DNA of 64,000 bases, from the NCBI GenBank assembly GCA_027941995.1, contig CP115966.1:930001-994000 (forward strand), read 5' to 3'. The stretch is from Erythrobacteraceae bacterium WH01K (GTDB lineage: Bacteria > Pseudomonadota > Alphaproteobacteria > Sphingomonadales > Sphingomonadaceae). This document shows, one piece after another, positions 33,971 to 41,856 of this stretch. The notes beneath the pieces are model-generated. The model was not told the origin of the DNA. It saw only the letters and a list, made by a program, of their open reading frames with translations, and made no database searches. The translations under genes and the position numbers were made by a program. Positions within the stretch are counted from its first letter, which is position 1, and each line of letters starts with the position of its first letter.

Positions 33971-34714
33971 TTGTTGGCATGTGGTGCCCAGATTGCAGGC
34001 GGAGCGGCGCCGGTCGTCATCGGCCTCTGCCTCTTCGCAGCGGGGCTGGCGCATGGGGCCGGGGACGAACAGCAGGACGCGATCCTCCCCTTTGGCCTAC
34101 TGCACGCTGGCGCCTATGTCGCCGTCGGCCTCGCCTTTGCCGGTTTGTTCCTTGCCGCACCGGCAGCGGGCCTGGTGCTGTTCCTCGCCCTGTCCGCTTG
34201 GCATTTCGCGCGGACCGAGTGCGGCTTTGCGCGCTCGTCACGGCTGGCAATCGCGGGTCTGGCGACGGGCGGCAGCGTCCTTTTCCGGCCGACCGAAACG
34301 GCCGCCGTTTTCTCCGGCATTACGGACGTGGCCATACCTGCACCCATGCTGGGCATCCTCGCGCTGGTCGGGGCAGGCGGCGCGGCGCTGGCGGGTCTTG
34401 CAGCCTTGCGAGGGGACGCGGGGCGGCTTCCTGCGCTTCTCGCGCTGGCGGCAACCGCCTTCTTCCATCCCGTGCTTGCCGTCGGGGTCATATTCCTGAC
34501 CGGTCACGCCCTGCCGGTGCAAAAGCGACAACTGGCCCGTTACGGAACCGATGCAGTCTGGCGGGCAAGCGCGGTCCCGACGCTGGTCGCACTGGCGGGA
34601 GCCGCATTGCTTGTGGCGGCAACCACGACCGGACTGCTCGCTACCGCGGTCGCTGCAGCGCTCGGCATAGGGCTGGCCACGCCGCACATGCTGACCGAGC
34701 GGCTCGAGCAATGA
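33971..34714 (+). CDS. blh: Brp/Blh-family beta-carotene 15,15'-dioxygenase
   Basis: Cleaves beta-carotene to two molecules of retinal, the chromophore of the neighbouring rhodopsin. About 247 residues, multi-pass membrane protein with four histidine-containing motifs that supply the iron ligands: AHGAGDE, SAWHFARTE, a helix with HPVLAVG and GHALP, and TPHMLTE. The canonical PHGAxD begins with Ala here. I place the start at TTG 33971, after GGGG and beyond the terminator; an in-frame TTG at 33896 would add 25 residues but would put a strong terminator inside the reading frame. Family length is about 240-280. Confidence 0.85.
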   Translation: MLACGAQIAGGAAPVVIGLCLFAAGLAHGAGDEQQDAILPFGLLHAGAYVAVGLAFAGLFLAAPAAGLVLFLALSAWHFARTECGFARSSRLAIAGLATGGSVLFRPTETAAVFSGITDVAIPAPMLGILALVGAGGAALAGLAALRGDAGRLPALLALAATAFFHPVLAVGVIFLTGHALPVQKRQLARYGTDAVWRASAVPTLVALAGAALLVAATTTGLLATAVAAALGIGLATPHMLTERLEQ

Positions 34715-34744
34715 GGCATTCCACCGCCCGGTAGCAGGCCTGGG

Positions 34745-35746
34745 TCAGTCTGCGGTGAAGGCTACCTTGCCCAGATCGCCGTGACCGATCGTGCCGCTGG
34801 CCATTTCCAGCATCCGGTCGAGGCTGCGCTTCGCCTTCAGGCGCAAGCCTTCCTCGATCTCGATCCGCGGTTCGAGGTCGCGCAGGCAGGTGTAGAGCTT
34901 CTCCATCGTGTTCAGCGCCATGTACGGGCAGATATTGCAGCTGCAATTCCCGTCTGCTCCCGGTGCACCGATGAAGGTCTTGCTCGGCAGCGCCTTTTCC
35001 ATCTGGTGGATGATGTGCGGCTCCGTCGCGACGATCAGCGTATCGCCTTCGAAAGTCTCCGCGAATTGCAGGATGCCGCTGGTCGAGCCCACGTAATCGG
35101 CATGATCGACGATGGTGGGCGGGCATTCGGGGTGGGCCGCGATCGGCGCCCCGGGGTGCTGTTCCTTGAGCTTCAGGAGCTCCGTCTCACTGAAGGCTTC
35201 GTGCACGATGCACACGCCCGGCCACAGCAGCATCTCCCGGTCGAACTTGCGCGAGAGGTAACCGCCCAGATGGCGGTCGGGGCCGAAGATGATCTTCTGG
35301 TCCTTCGGGATCTGCTCCAGGATCGTTTCCGCGCTGGAACTGGTCACAATCACGTCCGACAGCGCCTTCACCTCGGTCGAGCAATTGATGTAGGTCAGCG
35401 CGATGTGATCCGGATGTTTCTCGCGGAAAGCCTTGAATTTCTCCGGCGGGCAGCTGTCTTCCAGGCTGCATCCCGCATCCATGTCGGGCAGGACGACAAT
35501 CTTTTCCGGGCTTAGGATCTTGGCCGTGTCGGCCATGAACTTCACCCCGCAAAACGCGATCACATCGGCGTCCGTTTCCGCCGCCATCTGCGACAGCTGG
35601 AGGGAGTCGCCGACGAAATCCGCGAGGTCCTGGATATCGGGCGTCTGGTAGTAATGCGCCAGGATCACCGCGTTCTTCTCTTTACGCAGGCGGTTGATTT
35701 CGGCGAGCAGGTCCTCGCCCGTGGGCAGCGTGGTTTGTGCAGTCAT
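34745..35746 (-). CDS. nadA: Quinolinate synthase A
   Basis: 333 residues. Condenses iminoaspartate with dihydroxyacetone phosphate to quinolinate in NAD synthesis, using a 4Fe-4S cluster. Features are AHYYQTPDIQDLADF, VGDSLQLS, the cluster cysteines in DAGCSLEDSC and GNCSCNICPYMALN, and STEVKALSD. ATG 35746 is preferred over a start 14 codons upstream. It converges on blh (30-base gap). nadB and nadC are not in the window. Confidence 0.95.
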   Translation of the reverse strand: MTAQTTLPTGEDLLAEINRLRKEKNAVILAHYYQTPDIQDLADFVGDSLQLSQMAAETDADVIAFCGVKFMADTAKILSPEKIVVLPDMDAGCSLEDSCPPEKFKAFREKHPDHIALTYINCSTEVKALSDVIVTSSSAETILEQIPKDQKIIFGPDRHLGGYLSRKFDREMLLWPGVCIVHEAFSETELLKLKEQHPGAPIAAHPECPPTIVDHADYVGSTSGILQFAETFEGDTLIVATEPHIIHQMEKALPSKTFIGAPGADGNCSCNICPYMALNTMEKLYTCLRDLEPRIEIEEGLRLKAKRSLDRMLEMASGTIGHGDLGKVAFTAD

Positions 35747-35818
35747 GTCGTGTCCCGTCTGGTGGCGCGATATGCGCGCTTCATACACGTAACGGGCGTC
35801 AATGGCAGGGCGTTCCGC

Positions 35819-36604
35819 CTACAGCGCAAAACCCGGCGGCAGGAACGCTTCCATCGGACGCTCGGCGCCCCGGGTTCCGGCGAGAAAACGCTCCGTCAGG
35901 GTGATGCCGACCGGCGAATAGGCGAGCAGCATCGACGCGGCAAACATCGCGATATAGATGCTCAGACCCCAGAAATAGGCGGGGTGCACGCGGCCTCGGG
36001 CGCGCAAGTCCGCAATCATTCCGATAACTGGAAACGCGAACGTGACGACCTGCGTCACCAGCCATGCATTGGGGATCATCAGCGGCATGGGCAGCAACCG
36101 GCCAAGACCGGGCCCCATCAGGACCGCCATCGCGCATAGCATCAGCCGGCGATGCCAACCGGTATAGCGCCGACGCCTGAGGGCCCACCATGCCAGCCCT
36201 GCAAAACACCACAGCACTGCCAGATTGCTGAACAAAAACTCGCTCTTGTGGAAGAAGAACGGCCCGCCGGTTCGCCGGGCGACGACCAGCATCACCCACG
36301 TCCCGGTCACGGCCATGGCCGGTATCCAGAACCAGGCCAGCTTGCCCAGCCGGACATGGAGCGCTCTCGCGCCGGAATGGATGGTGGCATGCTGGGCCAG
36401 GAACAGGGCGATCCAGCCCATGAAGACCGCGCCATGCACGTGGTAGGCTGCGGGCACGGCAAAGCTCGAACGGCCTGCTGCAAGATTGACGATGAAACCC
36501 GCCACGATGATCGCCGACATGACGATCGCCATGATCAGGAAGAACCGTGTGTCGTGCAATTCGCCGCGGCCGGTTACGCGCGCAGCTTCGGATATCGTTG
36601 CCAT
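35819..36604 (-). CDS. Seven-helix membrane protein of unknown function
   Basis: 261 residues with about seven hydrophobic segments. Histidines sit near the ends of helices 2 and 3 (YHVHGAVFMGW, HATIHSG and ALHVRLGKLAW), a pattern seen in some cytochrome b561-like or heme-binding membrane proteins, but no clear family motif is visible. ATG 36604. It is transcribed toward nadA, with 72 bases between the genes. I do not recognise a named function; heme binding is a guess only. Confidence 0.65.
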   Translation of the reverse strand: MATISEAARVTGRGELHDTRFFLIMAIVMSAIIVAGFIVNLAAGRSSFAVPAAYHVHGAVFMGWIALFLAQHATIHSGARALHVRLGKLAWFWIPAMAVTGTWVMLVVARRTGGPFFFHKSEFLFSNLAVLWCFAGLAWWALRRRRYTGWHRRLMLCAMAVLMGPGLGRLLPMPLMIPNAWLVTQVVTFAFPVIGMIADLRARGRVHPAYFWGLSIYIAMFAASMLLAYSPVGITLTERFLAGTRGAERPMEAFLPPGFAL

Positions 36605-36661
36605 GTTTCCCCCCAGAGCGAACGACCCACTGACCTGGCTACGCCGCAGGAGACCCGGCGG

Positions 36662-38635
36662 TCAAGCCTGTGCGTTCACGCCTTGCAAGGCCGCTATCAG
36701 GTCGCCCAGCCATGGCTCGTAAGGCTTCCATGCGCCTTGGCCGGAGCGGTTGATGGGGCGCCGCACCTGTTCCGACGACGCCGTGCGAACCGCGCGGTCG
36801 GTCTTGTGAAACTCGACGCACGCCTGTTCGAACGGCAGGCCGCAATGATCGAGGATGCGCCGTACCTGTCCCTCGAGGTCGTCCAGCACGTCCTCGTGGT
36901 TCACGCGCAGGACCTTGCCCGGCAGCACGCGGTCCCAGTGGTCCATCAGCTCGACATAATCGGCGTAGTACCGGCCGACTTCCGTAAGTCCGTAAGTGAA
37001 CTCCTGCCCTTCCGCGAACAGCTGTTTGAAGCCGGAGAAACAGCAATCCATCGGATCGCGCCGCGCATCGATAATCGTCGCATTGGGCAGGATCAGGTGG
37101 ATCAGGCCGATATGCCGGAAATTGTTCGGCATCTTGTCGATGAAAAAGGGCGCGCCTGCGCGGTGGACGCGGGTGTTCTCGATGAAGTCCTCGCCAAATT
37201 GGGCAAGACGTTCGCCCGGCAGGTCGTGCAGGATTTCGGGATAGCGCGACCGGCCTGCCTTGCGACCGCGCAGGCGGTGGGCGAGCGAGAGAATATTGGG
37301 CAGCTCCAGCGTGCCATCGACCTGGCTGTGGCTGGCAAGGATCTGCTCCAGCAGGGTGGAGCCTGCGCGCGGCAGGCCGAGAATGAAGATCGGGTCGGGG
37401 GCGGAGTGCCCCGAACCCTCGTGCTTCGCGAACAGCTCCGGAGTGCAGGTCTCGCGCTGTTTCGCCAGTTCCTCGCTCATCTGGTCGGCGCTGTAGCGGG
37501 TCTGTGCGCGTTTGAGCGCATTGCCCTGTTCGTAGAAGCCGAAGCTTTCCTCATACGCCTCCCGATCCTCCAGCGCCTTGCCCAGGGCGAAAGACAGGTG
37601 GACCCGGTCCATGAAGGCGAGGTCGGCCCGCGCGGCCTGCTCCCGCATCGCCGCCATCTCGTCATCGGTGAAGCGATAGGTCTTGAGATTGGCCAGCGCG
37701 TACCACGCGTCGCCGTGATCGGGTTTCGCTGCGAAAGCCGCGCGGTAGCTGTCGACCGCCTCATCGGTCCTGCCCGTGGTCTTGAGTGCATGGCCGCGGC
37801 TGGTCAGCGTTGCGGGGTCGCTGGGTAGCTTTTCCAGCACGCGGTCGAACAGGGAAAAAGCCCGCTCGTAATCGCCGGTCTGCATGCTCTCCACGGCCAG
37901 ATGCGACTGGAACAGGGGGCTGTCCGGATCGCGTGCATACAGCGCCTCCGCCTCCTCGCGGGCGCGGGCAAATTTCTGGCGGCGTCGCAGCACGTCCATG
38001 TAATCGAGCCGCAGCTGCACATTGTCGGGCTCGAACGAAACGGCGCTTTCCAGAAGGAATTCCGCATCGTCGAGAATGCCCAGCTTGATGCCGATCTGGG
38101 CGAGAAGGCGCATTCCCTCGACATTGCGCGGATGCTGCAGCAGGAAGGCGCGGCAGATCTGCTCTGCCCGCAGCACGCGGCCCTCGTGCAGGTGGTTGGT
38201 AACCGCGACCAGTTCGCGGGGGATGGCGCGCAGGCGCTGGCTCTGCTGCATCGCGGCGTTCGCTTCAGCAGTGCGTCCCGCCGAGGCCAGCAGATCGGCC
38301 TGAGCACGCCAGCTTGCCTCCAGCGCGGGATTGAATTTCACCGCCCGCGCATAGGCCGCGACGGCTGCATCCCCGTCGCCCCTGTCGCGCAGCAGGTGGC
38401 CGGTTTCCTGCCACGCACGGCCGAATTCCGGTGAGACGGCATGAAGGTGCGAGAGCACGGCGTCCGCTTTGTCGTATTCCCTGCAATAACGATGCGCGAC
38501 CGCCGCCATGTAGAGCGCTTCCTGGTCGTCCGGCGCGCTTTCCAGGGCTTTCAAGGCGAGATCGCGTCCCCTGGCGAAATCCCCGCCCTGCAACGCCGAC
38601 TGCGCCGAAGCCTTCAATTCATCGCTCTTTTCCAT
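36662..38635 (-). CDS. TPR-repeat sulfotransferase
   Basis: 657 residues. Residues 1 to about 400 are tetratricopeptide repeats (e.g. ALYMAAVAHRYCREYDKADAV and later units); the C-terminal third is a PAPS-dependent sulfotransferase with the 5'-phosphosulfate loop GLPRAGSTLLEQIL near residue 418 and the 3'-phosphate site ARRDPMDCCFSGF. The family transfers sulfate to sugars, phenols or peptides. ATG 38635 lacks the upstream shadow. A terminator (38662-38701) separates it from the broken TonB receptor upstream. The cys genes at 8079-11688 could supply PAPS. Substrate unknown. Confidence 0.86.
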   Translation of the reverse strand: MEKSDELKASAQSALQGGDFARGRDLALKALESAPDDQEALYMAAVAHRYCREYDKADAVLSHLHAVSPEFGRAWQETGHLLRDRGDGDAAVAAYARAVKFNPALEASWRAQADLLASAGRTAEANAAMQQSQRLRAIPRELVAVTNHLHEGRVLRAEQICRAFLLQHPRNVEGMRLLAQIGIKLGILDDAEFLLESAVSFEPDNVQLRLDYMDVLRRRQKFARAREEAEALYARDPDSPLFQSHLAVESMQTGDYERAFSLFDRVLEKLPSDPATLTSRGHALKTTGRTDEAVDSYRAAFAAKPDHGDAWYALANLKTYRFTDDEMAAMREQAARADLAFMDRVHLSFALGKALEDREAYEESFGFYEQGNALKRAQTRYSADQMSEELAKQRETCTPELFAKHEGSGHSAPDPIFILGLPRAGSTLLEQILASHSQVDGTLELPNILSLAHRLRGRKAGRSRYPEILHDLPGERLAQFGEDFIENTRVHRAGAPFFIDKMPNNFRHIGLIHLILPNATIIDARRDPMDCCFSGFKQLFAEGQEFTYGLTEVGRYYADYVELMDHWDRVLPGKVLRVNHEDVLDDLEGQVRRILDHCGLPFEQACVEFHKTDRAVRTASSEQVRRPINRSGQGAWKPYEPWLGDLIAALQGVNAQA

Positions 38636-38661
38636 GCAGGCTCCCGTGCCAGAATTGCCGC

Positions 38662-38701
38662 CAAACGCAAAACGGCGGGCGAGGCCCGAAGCCTGCCCGC
38701 C
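38662..38701 (-). terminator. Intrinsic terminator after the broken TonB receptor, minus strand
   Basis: On the minus strand GGCGGGCAGGC pairs with GCCTCGCCCGCC around a TTCGG loop; the stem is 11 pairs with a single bulged base (38674-38701 on the plus-strand coordinates). It is followed by GTTTTGCGTTTGG (38661-38673), a weak U-tract. The hairpin lies 39 bases after the receptor stop at 38741 and ends 26 bases before the sulfotransferase start, so it separates the two genes. Confidence 0.65.
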
Positions 38702-38740
38702 GCCTGTGTGCTGCCGCGCGGGAAGCGCGGTCGGCACTGC

Positions 38741-39750
38741 CTAGTAGTCGAAGCCGACGCGGATACCGAAGGTCGCCGGACGGTTCGTCGTGATACGCTC
38801 GCGATCGTTGACGTAGTTGCCGGCAATCTCTGCCCGCTCGTCCGTCACGTTTTCGCCGAACAGTTCGATCGACCATTCATCCTTCTGGACGCCCAGCGAG
38901 AACCCGAAGGTCGTGTAGCTGTCGAGCTCGATCGTGTTGATCGTGATGATGTCCGTGTTCTTGCTGGACGAGTGGGTGGCTTGCCCCTGCACGAAGTAGT
39001 CGAGATCGCCCGACATCCATTCGTAACGCGCGCGGGCATTGCCCTGGAAGCTGGGCGCGTAGGCCAGTTCGCTTCCCACGATGACGTCGTTGGTCGGCGT
39101 CAGAACCTCGGTAATCTCGGTATCGAGTAAGCTGAACGCGCCGGTCAGCGTCAGGCCCGGCACCGAATAGGGTGCCACGGTGAATTCACCCTCGACGCCC
39201 TTGATCTCCGCGTCCGCAGCATTGTCGCTGAAGAACAAATTGGTGATGCTGGGATCGAAAATCGTCGTCTGCAGGCGGCTGATGTCGACATAGAACGCCG
39301 ATGCGTTGAAGCGAAGCTGGCCGTCCAGGAGGTCGAGCTTCGCACCCAGTTCGTAGTTCTTGACCTCGTCGGTCTCCAGTTCGAACGGGACGGTGAAGCC
39401 CGCGCCGTTGGTCGCGCCGCCGGGACGGTTCAGCAACCCGGGACGGAAGCCTTCCGAATAGGTCGCATAGAACAGCGTATCCGGCGTGGGCGTCAGCGTG
39501 ACCGTGCCCTTGTAGATCGCGCCTTCGGCCTTTGCGACGTCCGGGGCCTGCAGGGCGTTGAAGACCTGCTGTGCCTGGCCGGCGGAGAGGCCCGCTGCCT
39601 GGATATCGGCCAGCGTGTCGCCCTGGTTGAACGTCTGTCGCAGCGCCGGGTTACAGCTACCGATGAAGGTATACTGGCCGTCGCCGTCATACAGGTCGTT
39701 GAGGTCGGTCCCGAAGGCGTCCTGGTCGACCGCGCTGAAGCTGCGCGACC
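38741..39750 (-). pseudogene. C-terminal half of a TonB-dependent receptor, 5' end lost
   Basis: The frame is open without stops from about 39750 to the TAG at 38741 (about 336 residues) and encodes beta-barrel strands: TLFYATYSEGFRPG, NYELGAKLDLLDGQLRFN, VEGEFTVAPYSVPGLTL, and the terminal RVGFDY with an aromatic C-terminus. The signal peptide, TonB box and plug domain are absent. There is no start codon or ribosome site in frame upstream; instead the sequence joins a different gene at about 39745. It is therefore a remnant and not a functional receptor, unless part of the sequence is misassembled. Confidence 0.8.
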
Positions 39751-40016
39751 AGCATGATGAAGGCCACGAGATACACGTACCACCCGGCGAATTCGCGGAT
39801 CAGCGTCGCATTTGCCTCTGCCAGCGTCTCGCCGGCCTGCACGGGAAACAGGATCGTCCAGAGGATCAGGGCGCTGACGATGACTTTCGAGGAGACGCTG
39901 ACCAGCTTGTTGAAGCCGTGGTAGAAACCGCCATCGGCAATCGTGATGGGCAATTCGCACAGAGGCGGTTCCATGCCGTCCTTGCTGGCGGCGGCGTTTG
40001 CCGGTGTCTGTGTCAA
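39745..40016 (-). pseudogene. N-terminal fragment of a BCCT-family betaine/choline/carnitine transporter
   Basis: About 90 residues from the TTG at 40016 (after GGGAAGAGGA). It contains MEPPLCELPITIADGG, FYHGFNKLVSVSSKVIVSAL and ILWTILFPVQAGETL, and breaks off in WYVYLVAFIMLVA, matching the start of the transporter before its first long helix bundle. A complete BCCT protein has 500 residues or more. The frame then runs into unrelated sequence and stops at 39687. The break coincides with the 5' end of the TonB receptor remnant on the same strand, so a deletion between the two genes is the simplest explanation. Confidence 0.8.
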
Positions 40017-40177
40017 GGTGTGTCCTCTTCCCCGTTGCGCGCGCACGCCGCCGGGATGGCAACTGGCTGCGACCGTGCCGGGCGCCGCAGCGCGCCGTGC
40101 CGGATATCGGGGCCCTGATGGCAGGTTTGCGCCCCCCTGGGCAACCCCCGGTCTTTGGGAGAGGCTGGCGCGGGGCG

Positions 40178-40888
40178 TCAGCTGGCTGGGTTTACCTCAT
40201 CGGCAAAACGCACATTGACCGTCACATCGCCATACCCCGCAACCTGCAGCGGGATGGCGAGGTTCTGCGTAACCGCTTCCTTTGCCGACTGGCGCGCGAG
40301 GGCGAGGATTTCGGGGTTTTTCGCGAAGGCCGTAGCCTTGCGTTCCGCCTGCCGCGAATTGTTGCGGGCGAGGTCTGTCGAAGCGTCGCGCGTGACCCAT
40401 GCGCCTTCGGTAAAGACACGCGCGCTGCCTTCGTCGATATTGGGCGTGCTGGTCTGGATCTGTGGCAGAGTGACGGTCAGTGTTTCCGCTGCCTCGTCCC
40501 AGACGAAGTCGCCGCGATCCATGTCCGACAGGTCCAGCCGGTATTCGACGCTGGCCGGGACGATGGCCGCCTGTCGCGATTGCAGGATCGGAACGCCGAA
40601 AACGCCGCGCTGGTCCTCGCTTTCCGCAACAACCTCGAACCGCGAACTGAATACGGTAAGCGAGTTCTGTTTCTCGAAAGCGAGCATGGCGCTGCCGACG
40701 GGATCGCCTTCTTCCTGGTAGATGAAGGCGCGGTACCCCAGCCATGCAACGGCTGCGAGCAGCAGGATTACGATAAGCCATGGGACGCCCTGAACCCGGG
40801 CGAGCGACTTCTGCCGCTCCGCCTTGGGGACGAGTGTCTCCGCGCTGCCTTGTGCGCTGCGGTCTTCGGTCTTCAAACGGTCTGCCAT
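40178..40888 (-). CDS. DUF4230 domain-containing membrane-anchored protein
   Basis: 236 residues with one N-terminal transmembrane segment (about residues 35-55, VPWLIVILLLAAVAWLGY) and a periplasmic domain of the DUF4230 type: FVWDEAAETLTVTLPQIQ in the middle and the helical tail LARQSAKEAVTQNL. Its start overlaps the stop of the MBL hydrolase by 16 bases, indicating an operon. Function unknown. Confidence 0.82.
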   Translation of the reverse strand: MADRLKTEDRSAQGSAETLVPKAERQKSLARVQGVPWLIVILLLAAVAWLGYRAFIYQEEGDPVGSAMLAFEKQNSLTVFSSRFEVVAESEDQRGVFGVPILQSRQAAIVPASVEYRLDLSDMDRGDFVWDEAAETLTVTLPQIQTSTPNIDEGSARVFTEGAWVTRDASTDLARNNSRQAERKATAFAKNPEILALARQSAKEAVTQNLAIPLQVAGYGDVTVNVRFADEVNPAS

Positions 40889-41757
40889 GTGTCGCCTGAA
40901 CGGACGACCATCCCCCTGCGTTCCAGATCGATGAGATGGGCATGCACGCTCATCTGGGCAGCCTTGTCGAGGCGGGGGTCCAGACCCTTGTACATCAGCG
41001 GAATGAATTCCGGCAGCGTGCGCTGTTTCTCGGCCACCAGCCGCATGATCTGGTTCTCTCGCTGGCGGCGATGGCCGATCATGCCGCGCACCAACTGGCG
41101 CGGTTTTTCGATCGGGGCGCCGTGGGCCGAATAATAGACCCGGTCCGTCCCGTCCTCGGTCCGGGCATACAGTTTTTCCAGGCTTTTCATGTAGTCGCCC
41201 ATGTCACCGTCCGGCGGGACGACGACGCTGGTCGACCAGCCCATGACATGATCGCCGGTGAACAGCGCGCCCGTTTCCTCCAACGCGAAGCACAAATGGT
41301 TGGAGGTGTGTCCGGGCGTATGGATCGCCCGCAGTGTCCAGCCCGGCCCGGTCATGGCCTCGCCATCCTCCAGCACACGGTCGGGCATGTAGGTCGTATC
41401 GAAGCTCTCGTCGGCGCGCGGGCCGTTATCGGCCAGCACCAGCGGCGCGCAGCCCACGACAGGCGCACCGGTTTCCCTAGCCAGCGGCGCTGCGGCGGGC
41501 GAATGGTCGCGGTGGGTGTGCGTGCACATGATGGCGGCGATTGTCGCATCCCCCACACCTTCCATGATGGCGGCAATGTGATCCGCATCGTCCGGCCCGG
41601 GATCGATGACGGCGACCGCATCGCCGGTCCCGACGATATAGGTCTGTGTGCCGGTGAAGGTGTAGGGCGACGGGTTGGGTGCAAGGACCCGGGCGACGAG
41701 GGGTTCAGGGCGCTCGACCTTGCCGGTCGGCCACGGTCGGGGCGGGATTTCAGCCAT
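40873..41757 (-). CDS. Metallo-beta-lactamase-fold hydrolase (LACTB2/glyoxalase II-like)
   Basis: 294 residues with the metal-binding motif THTHRDH (H80, H82, D84, H85), then IHTPGHTSNHLCF and LFTGDHVMGW, and the LACTB2-type C-terminal helical domain (RRQRENQIMRLV). ATG 41757 begins MAEIPPRPWP; the frame is open far upstream because it is the shadow of glpK. Likely a two-zinc hydrolase; the substrate could be a thioester, RNA or phosphate ester. It precedes the DUF4230 gene in one operon. Confidence 0.86.
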   Translation of the reverse strand: MAEIPPRPWPTGKVERPEPLVARVLAPNPSPYTFTGTQTYIVGTGDAVAVIDPGPDDADHIAAIMEGVGDATIAAIMCTHTHRDHSPAAAPLARETGAPVVGCAPLVLADNGPRADESFDTTYMPDRVLEDGEAMTGPGWTLRAIHTPGHTSNHLCFALEETGALFTGDHVMGWSTSVVVPPDGDMGDYMKSLEKLYARTEDGTDRVYYSAHGAPIEKPRQLVRGMIGHRRQRENQIMRLVAEKQRTLPEFIPLMYKGLDPRLDKAAQMSVHAHLIDLERRGMVVRSGDTWQTV

Positions 41758-41856
41758 GGCCTTGCATATGGGGGCACGGGTGCGCCATGTCCACGCCTCC
41801 GACTGCGACGCGGGCCCGCTATGGCCGCGCTGCGCAGCTGTCACGGGAGAGATAAA

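Noticed and set aside
39493-40062. Coding gene on the minus strand in a third frame
   Set aside because: Low-complexity shadow over the BCCT/TonB junction; the two remnants explain the region better.
40936-41856. Upstream extension of glpK (another 300 codons)
   Set aside because: The extension is antisense to the MBL hydrolase; the TTG at 41857 with its ribosome site gives a normal glycerol kinase.
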